Shown: in pieces, positions 50,093 to 63,520 of the stretch
Position numbering within the stretch: position 1 is the first letter of the stretch
Layout of the letters: each line of letters begins with the position of its first letter
NCBI GenBank assembly: GCA_025642065.1
Contig: JAODUP010000225.1
Span: 337,001-401,000, forward strand
DNA: 64,000 nt
Direction of reading: 5' to 3'
Source: Paralvinella palmiformis
Taxonomy: Eukaryota > Annelida > Polychaeta > Terebellida > Alvinellidae
Translations under genes and position numbers: made by a program
The notes under the pieces: model-generated
What the model saw: the letters and a program-made list of their open reading frames with translations, nothing else
Database searches by the model: none
What the model was told of the DNA's origin: nothing

Positions 50093-50729
50093 CTATACTA
50101 ATACAAATATAGAAACATACATACACAACACCGTCCTAGTGGTTTACCTGATTTTCGATAAAATAATTGGTGTAGTGTTATCTTAAAAAGGGGTTTATGA
50201 GTTTTTCAATTATTTTGCCAGGTAAAACCAAATATGATAATTTTCAGTGATCTGTAACTTTGTATTGTTGTGAGTGATATATTGAATTTTCATCCCAAGT
50301 AAACAATGACACTAAAACACACTGTGCATAAACAATTGGCCTTAACGTTATATAAAGAGAAATTAGTTATAAATATTACAATTCTTATGAAAAGGCAGAA
50401 GGTAACGTAAATAACATTCAAAATAGTCACTGTATTTGTAATATGAAAATTATGTAATTAGTCGTTTTAGAAATTTAAGCAGTAATTATGACAGATACTC
50501 TATTCAATTAGTTGTACCGTTTTCAATTGTATTTCAAAATAATGCAGGCGTAAATATAAATAAGAAGTACAGTGTAATAAAATGCCTTTTATTCGTATGC
50601 ACCCTCATTTTATTAATAATGTAAAAATGTAGTTTCTAATAGTTGAATTGTGGTCTAAAATCAACATTTAGACGCTAGTTATTATAAATATATATAGGTT
50701 TACCACCAGGAATTAGTAAGGGTACAAAA

Positions 50730-50758
50730 GGGGGGGTTTTTTTTTTTTTTTATATTAT

Positions 50759-50818
<60 letters not shown>
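50730..50818. repeat. G-run, T-run and (TA)n
   Basis: Seven G, then fifteen T, then TA to 50817. The poly-T next to TA could be an insertion tail in reverse, but no element body was found. Confidence 0.9.
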
Positions 50819-50821
<3 letters not shown>

Positions 50822-50829
50822 AGATAAAG

Positions 50830-53350
50830 TGTCCTTTTTCTTTAAAAAATGCACATGTTTCCTCTGTTAGACACTTATCATAAGGAAATTGTGATGAATT
50901 TTAATTTATGTTTATCAAAATAACCCTTTGCTTCGAATAAGAATTACCAACAAGCATAATTGCCGAAAGATCATGTCAAAAGAAAGCATATAAAGTGGCT
51001 TCAGATACAAAACAGCAGATATAGGATCTTAATATCAAATATTTTAGTGCATTGCTGTTGAAAATAATATTTTATTTCGCAGAAGATCTTCACTGACATT
51101 CGAGTTTCTTAATAATGATAGTATCAGGTAATCTGTTTAGCATACTTTTATTATAATATTTCTAAATCAGTGAATCCAATAATAAGAAAGTCTCAATATA
51201 GTGGTTTAACAATTTATCAGTTACCTAACGTTTTGTAGAATATAGCCAATTATTTAACGAAACGAAAATGTATTTTGATGTTGTTCATAATTTAGGTTTC
51301 TGTGGTTGTATTCAAACATGTTTCATTCTGAAAATGTTTGCTATTATTGGTTTGAATTAGTACATTTTCAAGCGTTTATGCCTTTTGTTACAACCATTAA
51401 CAACAGCTAATATTGGAATCTGATATCATTTATTATCGCCTAAGTGTCTTTCCGGAGAGTTTGTTTTTAATACATAACAGTACATGTATTATTTCACTAA
51501 TCAAGTAATCAAACAACTTCATTTCTCTCATATTTATTTATTCCTGCTAATAGTCCTAAACCTATGCCCCTTTCTAATTAATCCATGATTTGTCGATATT
51601 TGAGAATTTGTTGTCTTCAAATCAAAGATCTATGCAATGTAAAGAAATTAATTATTATCTCTTGGGATTGTACTTTTATCTTTAGCAAATAGCCTTATCA
51701 TATTTGGTTTGTATAGATATAGATGCATACGTTACAATTAATGTATTTAAGTAATTTCCTGCTGTCGGAAAGACGATTCTGAGGAGAATAGCTATATCAT
51801 ATTTTGGATAGCTGGCATTCCCTCAAATACTAAGGTTCTTTGAGGACATGTTCTTATCCGAACGAACGACATAGTTAGTCATAGCAGAAGTAGTCAAATC
51901 TGGACTTATCTGTTTTAAATTTATTTTCTCCATTGTATTTACTGATATTCTCGGACAATTGCCTTGTACTTACTTGATACATAAATGCCAAACAAATAAT
52001 AATGGAAAAACTGACCATAATATTAATAATTCAGCATTTGCGCATACATAGTCTAACTCAGCCATATATTGAATATATAATTCACCACCAGCACATTCTA
52101 TATTGTAACTTATATAATAGATCACGATGTAATTTTAAGATAGGCGTTCAAGTGGATAAATAAAATAATGTTTTTAGAATGTTAATATCATATATGATCA
52201 AGTTACAAAGACATTTGTTTCTGTTGGGTACCGTTTTGGCTTCCATTGTTATTTGTGTATTATAGATAAGCTGAGGAAATGACTGAAATTATATACATTA
52301 TCAGTTCTTTGCCATTATCAGATATTAAAACTAGTAGATTATTTGTCAGTTCACGAGTTGCACCATTCGGTTTTCTATAACCATTATATGATTTAGCGGA
52401 AAATTAAAATAGTCTGTGCAATAAGTTTCAAATGTATCACATAACTGTAGGAAGGGGAAGGACGACTCTCTGGAGTTACACTGTTAAAGCGCAATTAACT
52501 CCTGATTTTAGCAGCGTCCCCACCGGGATGGAGGCACCGAGAAAACATGATGTTTGCAAATGCATTTGTTTCGGAATTATCTCCTGTATCATCCGTCATA
52601 ATCTAAGCATGATGTTACACAAGCTCAATTATTGGGAAAACTGATAACTTATTTATATTAATGTTGATCGGATAATAAGAAATATAAATAACTTGTTGGC
52701 ATGTCTAGTCTCGAAATCGGTGTCATTTGTTAGAGCGAAAACAGAGGAAAACAGACACTTGACAGGCATCCTGCATGTAAAACATAACAACAAAAGGCTA
52801 AATAAAGATTTCTTGGACTAAATTATATTGGACCTGCCACCACAACATACCTTTTGTATTCTAGATATAAGATCTATAGACGCATTTGACTAGTACTTGC
52901 CCACTAGTAGTACCTAGTCAAGTGGTTATTCCGTGCAATGCCACTGACATTTATTATATTGGTGATTGAACCTGGATAGGGAAACTCGTATCTAATTTAA
53001 TGATCCATACTTTATTACATTTGATTTTTTATTTACTTATTTCTGTTACTTTAGTACAGCAGTTTGATGATGTTAATATTGAGGCACTGTCAAAGTCAGT
53101 TCCTGCTGATATCACGAATAGTGTGGTAAGATGTTTCTAAGCAAATAAGCTGTATCAAAATTGTTTTGACACTTATTTGTGTATATCCTAGTATTTCAAT
53201 TATGATTAAGCTTTATTATGTTTTGATAGTGGTAAAAAATTAAATAAGTTTTATCAAAGTTTTATTATTCAGTTAGAATTCTGTTGATGCCTGCAGTTGG
53301 GTGAATACCTTTTTTGTCCTGTATTTGTGTAATAATCAGGTAGACTATGT
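50830..53350. other. AT-rich spacer, nothing recognised
   Basis: Only a 70-codon frame at 52432-52644 without motif. No element recognised. Confidence 0.5.
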
Positions 53351-53356
53351 TAAATA

Positions 53357-53357
<1 letters not shown>

Positions 53358-53391
<34 letters not shown>
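53358..53391. repeat. (TA)n microsatellite
   Basis: Short TA run. Confidence 0.95.
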
Positions 53392-53393
<2 letters not shown>

Positions 53394-53959
53394 GGTGTAA
53401 AATAGAAATCTATTCATATAAATCTGCTATGAAAAGGCAACTTTTAAAATTCGATATTAATGCAAATATGCTGATTAAAATATTTAATTTTTGTTCTGAT
53501 GATGTCAAGATGTGCTTATTTAAATGATATTGTATTAACTGGTACTATACATAATTCTAGTATGATTCTTCTGAAACCCATATGAAAATAAATCTGTAGG
53601 CTATAATAATAGCCTTAAGCGACTAATGAAACTGGATAAACATTGTGTAATGTTTGTTCACAATGGCATATCTGACTTTGGCGAATTACAGAGGAAACGT
53701 ATTTAATCATTTTATCCATAGACTTCAGACAAGTTCAAATAGTATTATTATGAGTGTTGTTTTATCTTCTTTTCCGTTATCTTCTCTTATCTGGGGCTTC
53801 TGGCATAATACTTGACATACTACTAAATGATATTCCAGGATCAGTATATCCTCTGTTTTAGTTATGTTTATGCCCCACTGATAACCTGTTTTCTTTAAAT
53901 GCGATGTCATGTAAACATTCTCCATGTCTGATGTACATAATCTCATTTTGCTTTACTTT

Positions 53960-54045
53960 GAAAAATTAGTTACTTGTATTGTATTACTATGGACTGAGAT
54001 TCTGAAATAAAGATTTATTGTTATTATTATTATTAATAATATATA
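53960..54045 (+). other. Possible retroelement 3' end
   Basis: CTGAAATAAAGATTTATTG followed by (TTA)n at 54020-54035 resembles an AATAAA signal plus trinucleotide tail. The upstream 250 bp has no readable plus-strand frame, so this is a weak call. Confidence 0.3.
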
Positions 54046-54099
54046 ATGACTCGCATACTAATTTTACATTTTCATACATAATTAATAAGATCATAGATT

Positions 54100-56290
54100 A
54101 ACAATAGATGTAAACATATGTAGATGTACTTGTAAATATATTTACATTGACTACTCTCAAGATAAACTGCACATTTCTTTGCTCGCTGGTGACCTGAACA
54201 TTCAACATTAAGTCTTTCAAACAGACACTCCTATGATAATAATTAAATTGTATTTTGAAAAACAGGGGACATGCATTATTAAGAAATATAATTTAGTAAA
54301 CATACTATGATTTCCACTCAGTCTATAACACGAACACATAGCATTCTGAGTAAATCAATAGAATAATGTATTAAAATTATTCCTTGATATTAATCATGTT
54401 TCTTACACATAACTGCATCGGGCATACACATGGCATAAATACATCATTATTAGATCATTTCAAATATTACTGAGCTACTGTTGAGTCACAGTGAATGAGT
54501 GTACCTATATTTGCGTAAAACATTGTATAGTATATGTGTGTTGTTTCTAAGATAATACGCATGACAAACTTGCATTGTACGTCTAGTTTAAGTTTACCAT
54601 GGAATGTGACAATTGGGATGAAGCACCCTTTAAACAGCACCTTAACAGTGATGTCCAGCTGAGCATTCATCAGCCCAATAGCCACAACATTCTAGTCACA
54701 GCATAAAACTGCCTATATGTGCCGCTATCTTGCGGCATTTGTTTGAAGCACCCAGAATGTCAAGTAGGATACAATCGGTAGCATTGTCGGAGGTTCTTGC
54801 AGACACGGGACTGATATATACAGACATGCTCATATACATAATTTTATTTCAATTAATGAACTTTAGCTGAAACTCGAAATTAAGGTTTCAAGCGAAACAA
54901 AACTTTAGTAGGACCAGTAGTCTAGCATCTGAACTATATTTTAAGCATTCCAACTATAAAATGATTCTATTCCGGAAAGGGTCATTATCACAGTATAAAG
55001 TGGGTATATAGGACACCTTTCTGCATAGTTTTAAACTGGCGATCTAATTATCAATAATAATAATTAATATATTCAAAATAGAGCACTCTCTTAGAATAGT
55101 ACATTCTAAATGTTTAATGATATGTGCTTACACAATTTAATTACAAACAGTTGTCACTACCATATTCATGATGCATAGTAACCCTTCTCTCTAGATGGAG
55201 TCTATGTGATATAGATCTACAACTAGCCTAGGTCTACTTATTGTGTAACTTAGGCTACATTGGCTACATAGTCATAGCCTCCATAGGCCTACATATTATC
55301 AGAGTTGGCTAGTTTAATGGGGGAATATAGTACAGTGTGTTAGATTCGAGATAAACACGAGTGCCCTCATTCAGTTAAAATGAAAATACATCGGCTTAAC
55401 TTACCACGAAATATTAATCTTTGACGTTTTCTTATATAATGCAATGAATTAGAACCTATATATAATGGTCCTACTATTATTTAAGAACTACAATTCCCAG
55501 TTGACCTTCTATTATGTTAGATTGTTGGGTATGGAAATTAATGTTCCGAGTAATTCAAAGTTAATAAGAGTAAATTAGAATCACAATCTGAACTTAATTA
55601 TTAACTCCCAAATACAATTCGTGAAAGTAAGCATAATCGAAAAAAAAACTTATTATCTTATTAATACATAATATTACACTTAAGCAGCTAAAATAATAAT
55701 AAATATATCAATTACTATTAAAAACAACATGTTCTTGATAACGATTATTGGTTTATAAATATGGAATATAACTTCATTAAATCGAAGATATATTGCTATC
55801 ACGAAAGAAGTGATTTATTCTGACACAATTCAGGTAGTAGGTAGAAAATAAAACCCCGGTGATAGAGATATAATATCCATTTGTATTATCAGGATTATTA
55901 CTATGAAAGCTCTGAGAGACTGTCATATTATAATGTTTCGAATTAAAAAGTATTGTACATTTTGTTTAAAGCATTTTTAAGCTATTAAAATACAGATATT
56001 ATATTCGAACCTTATTACAAAACATGTCTCCGCTGCCTTATATAAAGCTAATAAAGAGTCTAGTCAAGATGATCTCTATATTTTGACAGCTTTCTATATT
56101 TGGAAAATATATTTCACAAATAACTCTGTGACATTAATTGAGTTATAAATAGATTCCTGCTTCCGTGGTTATCACGCCAATTATATATAATTATCAATAT
56201 TTCTCACAAGAAAAATATTTGCTAGTCTAATACTAGCTCATAGAGCTACCAGTTCCAAGATTTTCCAGATATGTGGAAATCGGACACTGT
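54100..56290. other. AT-rich spacer with TAGGCCTA-like word cluster
   Basis: Nothing coding recognised. At 55228-55295 there is a cluster of related words (TAGCCTAGGTCTAC, TAGGCTACAT, TGGCTACAT, ATAGGCCTACAT). Confidence 0.5.
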
Positions 56291-56442
56291 TAAGGATTAT
56301 TAGCAAATATATATGTATATTTTGGTTGTTAGCAATATTCTTTCAAATGTCATTTCCGGATTGTTTTTTCCCCTTACTGTTCCGGTGATGGTGTATAACG
56401 CCTCTATATGGTTACACTTAGTAGTGGCCTTTATTAAATATA

Positions 56443-56490
56443 CCCTATTATTATTATTATTATTATTTAGTAGTAGTAGTAGTAGTAGTA
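56443..56490. repeat. (ATT)n then (AGT)n
   Basis: Trinucleotide run changing unit from TTA to TAG. Frames on both strands with poly-Leu, poly-Ser or poly-Asn are its translations. Confidence 0.95.
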
Positions 56491-56663
56491 GCATTCGCAT
56501 CATCATCATTATTTTTAGTACTATGGTTTTATGTCTTAGTTTATTGCAACAAATATTGTGTATACTCGTCATATATGCCAAATACGCAATTAAATAATCT
56601 AATGAGATTCCTATTCAATATTGAAAAAGGTAGTTAAATCATACTCAGTAGATATAATTATTA

Positions 56664-56935
56664 ACCTTCTCTATAGCCTAGTGGATTACAGCTTGAGGCT
56701 TTCTTATTCGTGGTAATGCTGTATGAGAGATGAAAGGTTCGAATCGAGGCCGTGGCACTATAGCATAAAGAGTTTGTGATCCAACCAAGCAGCTGGCAAA
56801 GATTTGTACCGCCGAATATGCCATACACTGTAAGTTTTTTAATCGTTTAGAATTACCTCCTCGCGGTGAAGCAGTAAATTACAGACCACATGCGTCCCTT
56901 AATTCAGGTAGCTAAGCCATTTTAACATTCTTAAA
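56664..56935 (+). mobile_element. tRNA-derived SINE, copy 2
   Basis: The better-preserved copy. It has an A-box TAGCCTAGTGG (56674-56684) and a B-box GGTTCGAATC (56736-56745), spaced as in an RNA polymerase III type 2 promoter. The tRNA-unrelated body is shared with 14425-14690: CAGCTGGCAA, GAATATGCCATACA-TGTAA, CGTTTAGAATTACCTCC, GGTGAAGCAGTAAAT and CATGCGTCCCTTA. The 3' side runs towards a (GA)n tract at 56953-56980 rather than an (ATT)n tail, so this copy's end is altered or truncated. Confidence 0.82.
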
Positions 56936-56952
56936 ACTATAATAATCGAGTG

Positions 56953-56981
56953 AGTGAGAGAGAGAGAGAGAGAGAGAGAGT
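56953..56981. repeat. (GA)n microsatellite
   Basis: Short GA run just after SINE copy 2. Confidence 0.95.
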
Positions 56982-56989
56982 AGCACTGG

Positions 56990-58150
56990 GGTTCCTTGAT
57001 TTGTTTCGTGTTTATCTATGTAATTAAAGGATCGTAGCAAATATATTTTACAGATTCCTCAGACGTGCTAGAAAATATCATTACAATAAGCTATTCACAA
57101 TTTCCTTCCTCTGTTATATTGATGAGTCTCATGTTTCAACTGAAATTAAAGAGGAGCAAGGTATTGGACACAAGAAATATACAAATCACTGATGTTTGGG
57201 TCCATTATATTAAAGGCCTCGGACAGTTGATTTTGAGTCCCAGGGTAATCGTTAGTTATGATGTCACTGATGGGCCTTTTTCATTGTATCAATAATAATA
57301 GCGAATCTATATCCAGCATCAGATTTTGATGCTTCGATAATGATGTTGAGCATTGATATTATTGTATGCCAACGGCATTTTGAACCCCAAATCATATGCA
57401 TACACTGAAAATATTATTATAGAAAACCACCAGCTAAGATTATCAGTGAATATAATACAATATAAGATATTTATTGTTAAATAATCTAAAACATTTTGAT
57501 TAATCAAGTAATTCCGTTTGATTGAAATAATTTAGTTTCAAAGCGATATTAACGCAAATATATATCACGTTTATTATGTGTAGGTGTTGCTGATGATTAC
57601 ATTTAATGCAGAACCATAGATCATGGCATTGTATTTCATTGTTGCTTGGCCATTTGAAGGTTACTTGTCATATATCATTTAAACACTTCGGTCTAATCAC
57701 TTCATTCTTACCCACAGTAACCTATCCTTTACTTGTTTTGAGTGAGACGGACTAGCATCACTCACAGATTCACTGTCTGATATACAGAGAAAGTAGTTAC
57801 GTTTTTGGTTTTCGAGATTATATTATTTAAGGAGATACCACTAATAAACAGTCATCTACTATGAGGTGTATCATAATAAAAGTGGATAATAATAACAATT
57901 TATTGAATAAATAACATTTAAATAGTTTAAGTATTCTACCAATTCTTATTAGTGATGGTACATTTCTCACCCTTGTATTTCACTGTCATTGATAATGTCA
58001 TATTATCTATGAGAAAGAGTCTTATTGAATTTGATTATTACCACATATAATATTCAACATTAAATGACGTTCCATAAGAATCTTTTATACTTATCATGAC
58101 AATCACTCAAATGATCATTTCACTTTCTATTACTTGGTATTTCATTGGTA
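56990..58150. other. AT-rich spacer, nothing recognised
   Basis: Short frames only, without motifs. Confidence 0.5.
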
Positions 58151-58159
58151 CTTATTACT

Positions 58160-59499
58160 TATATTGACAAATAATTAGGAAAGATCCGACGTGACCTCCA
58201 GACATATCAGATGTATTGTTTTGACTAGGACGTCGATACCTCGTCTGTAAATACACAACTGGAGAGGTTTTCATCATGAAGTCACATAATAAATGATGTA
58301 GTCTTGATCCGGTGCCCATATGACTTCTAAAGCTGTGTGTTGGCGAGTTATTCCCTATCATCATCGCGATTGTCAATGTCTACATGGATAGTGGTCGTTT
58401 GACTGCTGCATTTAAGTGTGCCCAGATACGACCACTATTTAAGAAACCGACACTCGATCCAGATATACTAAAAATCTACAGACCCGTATCCAACCTTCCG
58501 TTCATTTCCAAGATGTTAGAAAAGGTTGTCGACAGACGTATTGAACGTCACTTGGTGGAAAATGGTCTTAACAAGGAGCTCCAGTCAACTTACCGTAGAT
58601 TTCACTCGACCGAGACTGCACTTCTCAATGTACAAAGCGATATTCTCGAGTCTCTTGATAATGGTTTTGTCGCAGTGTTGGTCATGCTCGATCTATTAGC
58701 TGTATTTGATACTCTCGATCATGGAATCTTGTTGAGTCGCTTTGAGAATGTATTTGGAATCTCCGCAGCAGCTGCCAAATCGATAGCGTCATACCTTACC
58801 GACCGCTACCAGGTAGTTGTTATAGATAGCGAGCACTCTAAGCCAGTACCCCTGAAATATGGTGTACCACAAGGGTCGGTACTCGGCCCGATGAAATACA
58901 CCATGTACCGAAGGTAGACGCTGTGAAAGCACAATCCCTCTAACTCATTGAGAAATATCTTACTGATATTGAGGGATGGATGCATACAAACATATTCAAA
59001 CTAAACAGTGACAAGAGGGAAGTTATACTCTTCACATTTAAGCGTAACAACATCTATATGGAAAACATTACTGTTTGTTTTGGTGATATTAATATAAAAT
59101 CAATGAATAATGTGAGGAACTTAGGTGTTATCATTGGCTCTACACTAAACATGATGCAAAAGTTGAATAATATCTTTAGGTCTGGCTTTCATGAACTCCG
59201 CAACATTGGGCATATTATGCATTACTTAAGAAGTGATGCAAGTAGGTCGCTAGTGATTATGCTAATGACATCACGCTTGAACTACTATAACGGTATGCTA
59301 GTTGAACTCCACCAGACCTCCATTAACAAGTTACAACATATACAGTACCCAGATTATATATTATGTATATGTTTTTGATAAATTTTTGTTCAAAGCTTTT
59401 AAACAGGATTTAAGTATGAAAAGAGTGCTTTATAAGTTTGGTGTAATAATAATAATAATAACAACAATAATAATAGTAATAATAATAATAATATCTTTA

Positions 59500-59500
<1 letters not shown>
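58160..59500 (+). mobile_element. CR1/L2-like LINE, RT domain (best preserved)
   Basis: Traces of the pre-RT linker (SLDPVPI-LLKLC...ELFPIIIAIVN) begin about 58300. The main frame (58384-58917) then gives FKCAQIRPLFKKPTLDPDIL, YRPVSNLPFISKMLEKVVDR, HSTETALLNVQSDIL, LDLLAVFDTLDHGILL (motif A; catalytic Asp in FDT kept), SYLTDRYQVVVI and YGVPQGSVLGP. Immediately afterwards about 90 bp including YADD is missing compared with the sibling at 25.9 kb. The second frame (58980-59378) carries LNSDKREVILFTFKRN, VRNLGVIIGSTLNM, IGHIMHYLRSDASRSLVIML, LNYYNGMLVEL and INKLQHIQ. It ends in an ATA/ACA tail (59444-59495). Inactive. Confidence 0.9.
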
Positions 59501-59504
<4 letters not shown>

Positions 59505-59569
<65 letters not shown>

Positions 59570-59586
59570 TATATATATATATATAT
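59505..59586. repeat. (TA)n microsatellite
   Basis: TA run with an ACACACAT interruption near 59560, directly downstream of the LINE tail. Confidence 0.97.
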
Positions 59587-59597
59587 TAGATATAAAT

Positions 59598-59670
59598 TTA
59601 TAAATACTCTTTGCAAATCAGTGAAATAATAACAAACAAACAAAAATAAAAAAAATTGAGTGTTATGAAT
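59598..59670 (+). repeat. Short repeat R4, copy 1
   Basis: ATACTCTTTGCAAATCAGTGAAAT...AGTGTTATGAAT matches 62920-62987 (ATACTCTTTGCCAAATCAGTGAAAT...AGTGTTATGAAT). At the second site it abuts repeat B copy 3. Confidence 0.75.
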
Positions 59671-59837
59671 TATTTCTTTTTGAATATTTCTGGTTAGTAA
59701 AAATTATAAGTAAAATCCCTTCAGTTCAGAGAATGAGTATATATTTTGCAATTTAATTCATTTATAATTTTCAAAGAGTCTAAACAAAAACATGACTTAG
59801 CAATGCGATACGATATATCAAATCACATAGAAGTTAA

Positions 59838-60250
<413 letters not shown>

Positions 60251-60261
60251 AGATAGATGGA

Positions 60262-60440
60262 TTGATTGAGTGAGTGAGTGAGTGATTGAGTGAGTGATTG
60301 AGTGAGTGAGTGAGTGAGTGAGTAGTGAGTGAGTGAGTGAGTGGTGAGTGAGTGAGTGAGTGAGTGAGTGATGTGTGGTGAGTGAGTGAGTGAGTGAGTG
60401 AGTGAGCGAGCGAGTGAGTGAGTGAGTGAGTGAGTGATGG
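60262..60440. repeat. (GAGT)n array
   Basis: Tetranucleotide array with scattered GATT, GTAGT and GTGGT interruptions. It is the reverse complement class of the (TCAC)n array at 41.7 kb. Confidence 0.97.
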
Positions 60441-60444
60441 AGAA

Positions 60445-61369
60445 AGATAGATTCATTTTCTACATATATCTCTGCTACAACATCAATTTATAGGAGAACT
60501 GTTTCAACTAATTATTTGTCTTTGCTGACCTAATAGGAAAATTGGTTGTGGCTATGAAAGTTTTCAAATGTTTTTTGAAAAGTGTGTATATATCATAACT
60601 TGCCGCCGATACAAATGCATACAAGAGACAAATTTAAACCATTAAATGTAATTATATGAAAAAGGACAAAACTATAAATAAATTGGTTATCAATCGATAA
60701 GAAGGTAATTTACATATTCCAGCGTAAGATAAACAAGATCACCTAAATGTTCTAACATAATGTACAGGTCATACTTACTATCACTTTCTAAGCGATATGT
60801 ACTTTATGTGTGTGAAGCAATCTCTTATGTTCACCTATTTCCATATTAGACATTTGTGATTCAACTGTAGGCTTGGATTAAAATGATTTACATTTATACG
60901 ACACTAGTCAGAGCTAGATCAGGTAAAAGCGAGATACTAGATGGTATATCGTTTCTTCATCAATGTGTTTCGTGCTGATTTGTAATGCTATGCTTTGGTT
61001 ATGACTTATCGGATGATTGTCATCCGCAGATAACTACCTATCGAAGTACATCCATGAAGCGCTAGATGAACATGTAACCCCAAGGACAAGGTAAATACGA
61101 AGAAATTATCTACTGGGACGGCATAGTTGATCTATTTAGGCTTCAAATAAAGATGGATGATATTGTGGACTCCTGCGAATCATAAATCAGTTCTTACTTC
61201 ACTACCACTTGTATTGCGATCAGTGAATACACGTGAGCCCGTGTCAGTGCTACATCAGAAACACACATCTACCACCATGTTCTTTTATAACCGTTATCAC
61301 ATGGTACATATTTGGCAGTAGAAACTATAATACAGGGTTTAGAGTGAGAGCAGATGAAAATAACCTCAA

Positions 61370-61370
<1 letters not shown>
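60445..61370. other. AT-rich spacer, nothing recognised
   Basis: No supported feature. Confidence 0.5.

Positions 61371-61373
<3 letters not shown>

Positions 61374-61431
<58 letters not shown>
61374..61431. repeat. (TA)n microsatellite
   Basis: About 57 bp of pure TA. Confidence 0.97.
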
Positions 61432-61433
<2 letters not shown>

Positions 61434-61439
61434 AAAAGA

Positions 61440-62780
61440 AGGGGAAATACGTCGATAGATAGGTAGACTGGTATATACAAGATGTCACCTTTTCATTATG
61501 AGAGTTATACATAACAAAGCGGTAACATCATACCTATTCATTTTGTGTGGCTGTCACATTCTTACATGATATGTGTAAGACATTTGGCGTATTTTAGTTA
61601 GTTTAGTTAAAACGATAGGTAATTACTTAATAACGATTGTATCTGCTAACTATGCATACTATTTCCTTCCTAAAATATCATAAATCATAATTGGTACTCA
61701 TCTAATGAAATATTATTTAATATAAATATTGATGAATTACGACCCTTTTCAAATAAAATGAAATAATGCAATGAACTATTTTTCTTTTGATATACAAAGT
61801 TATAAACATATTTACTTTCTTCTATTTGAAGAAATGTAATAGATTGATGATTTCAATTGTTTAAGATTAGTTAAAACACTTTGTCGTACACTAACCATCT
61901 ACTAGATTGTGTACTAAAATGTGGGTATATAATTAGATTTCGTCTGATTGAGGGGACGGATAAGATTAGCAGATCATTCAAAATATATCACAACATATAC
62001 GACATTCAGTTTCCTCTTACCATTGGCTATATTTTATTAATGTTAAAATGGCAAGTCGGGCTCTATATAGATATGCACACAATAATTTAAAAACTCATTT
62101 AACTCAATGTTATAAGCCAAGTTTATTCCCTCCTGTAATATATGGTTTCCTTACTAGTATGATATATTCAATATTATTTCAGATTCCCCAAAGATGTAGC
62201 TCATAAACCTGAAAGGACAGCTGAAGTGATATCCATATGTAACACTTAGTGACATAAATGTTCCATTGCGGATGTCAACAGTCCATTTGTTCAATAAAAC
62301 AAGTCATTATGTCTATATCTATTTATCTATATCGAACTGTTTAGTCGCCAATCTCGAAGAGAGGAATATTTTTTTCGGATTCACTTCATCAGTTCTCTAG
62401 AATAAACATTCTGAAGTTCTGTATTTTGTTTTCAAAGTTTTTAAAATTAATTTTCTTATTGGGAATTATTTAATGATGTAGAATACATGTTTGTATAATA
62501 GAAGTAGCTACGTGTTTTTGGTGTCTTCTTGGCAGAATGATATTGTTAATATGCATCAGATTCTTTCAAATTTGAAACTGATTTTGTAAAAATATAATCA
62601 CTGTCCAGTGATCAATAAAATGCAATTAACAATTGCTAATTAGGGTAAGTTTGATGCTGTGTCTTTTTTATACTGCAGGCTTATTTTATTACATGTCAAA
62701 CCTGGCCTTATCCAACTGGTCCTAATATGCTGTTCCACAAAAGAATGCAACGGATAAAAATATATTCCATATTTATTTTC
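61440..62780. other. AT-rich spacer, nothing recognised
   Basis: No supported feature. A 69-codon frame at 61881-62090 has no motif. Confidence 0.5.
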
Positions 62781-62784
62781 ATGT

Positions 62785-62785
<1 letters not shown>

Positions 62786-62860
<75 letters not shown>
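62786..62860. repeat. (CA)n microsatellite
   Basis: About 75 bp of pure CA. Confidence 0.97.
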
Positions 62861-62919
62861 GAACATACATAAAATATGATCCTAAGACGTTGGGTGTGTC
62901 TTATAAGATAAGAAACGTA

Positions 62920-62987
62920 TAACATACTCTTTGCCAAATCAGTGAAATGATAATAAATAAATGGAAAGTTGATAGTGTTATGAATGA
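62920..62987 (+). repeat. Short repeat R4, copy 2
   Basis: Second copy of 59598-59670, ending AGTGTTATGAAT exactly where homology of the following sequence to repeat B begins (GAATGAACGTTCAC). Confidence 0.75.
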
Positions 62988-63520
62988 ACGTTCACTTAGT
63001 GATGAAGGGAAACGTATGAGAGTTAGCTGTTAGGTTCGAGTAAATCATAGTATTTACTCAGGTTTGAGACGATATTTCGTTCTAGTCCAGTAATAATCCA
63101 TTGTGCAGTATTGCTACTTTGTTTTTATTTTAGTTAAATCGCTTCAATGAGTCCATACTGAGTTAGTGTACATTCTCTTTGTTATGAACAAACTGTAATG
63201 TTTGTTAACACGCTGCGGCTATATAAAAGGCTTACATTTTCACTTAGGTTAGAGAAGAGCTTCGACGCCAGACCAGTCGGACGTGTATTGATACATGGTT
63301 CGTGTGGGTAGGATTTGTTCAGTTGTTCGAACCCAGAATAAAGCTGAGGTCAGCATCTGAGGTGTCGAAATGTTTTGTATACAGGTTTCTTTTGGACCAC
63401 AGAAAATTACTGTTGAATGTAAACTGTGGTATCAAAATAGTTTATGATATGTATGTAGCAAGTCACCATTGAATCACACGCACGTGTTGTTTGCTCCGGG
63501 CTGTGGTATCGAATGGTATG
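62983..63520 (+). repeat. Repeat B, copy 3 (5'-truncated)
   Basis: Matches the right part of B from GAATGAACGTTCACTTAGTG. It keeps the TATA box (TATATAAAAGG, 63220-63230), AATAAA (63337-63342) and a primer-like TGGTATCAAAATAG (63427-63440). Both tandem hairpins are present: GGACCACAG/CTGTGGTATC, and GAATCACAC/GGCTGTGGTATC, which is imperfect. Lacking the left 400 bp of B, it may show the natural left boundary of the promoter-bearing unit. Confidence 0.82.

Noticed and set aside
53725..53946. 73-codon minus-strand frame with YQWGINITKTED
   Set aside because: Slightly reminiscent of an RT fragment but too short and without flanking motifs on the same strand. The adjacent tail-like sequence points the other way.
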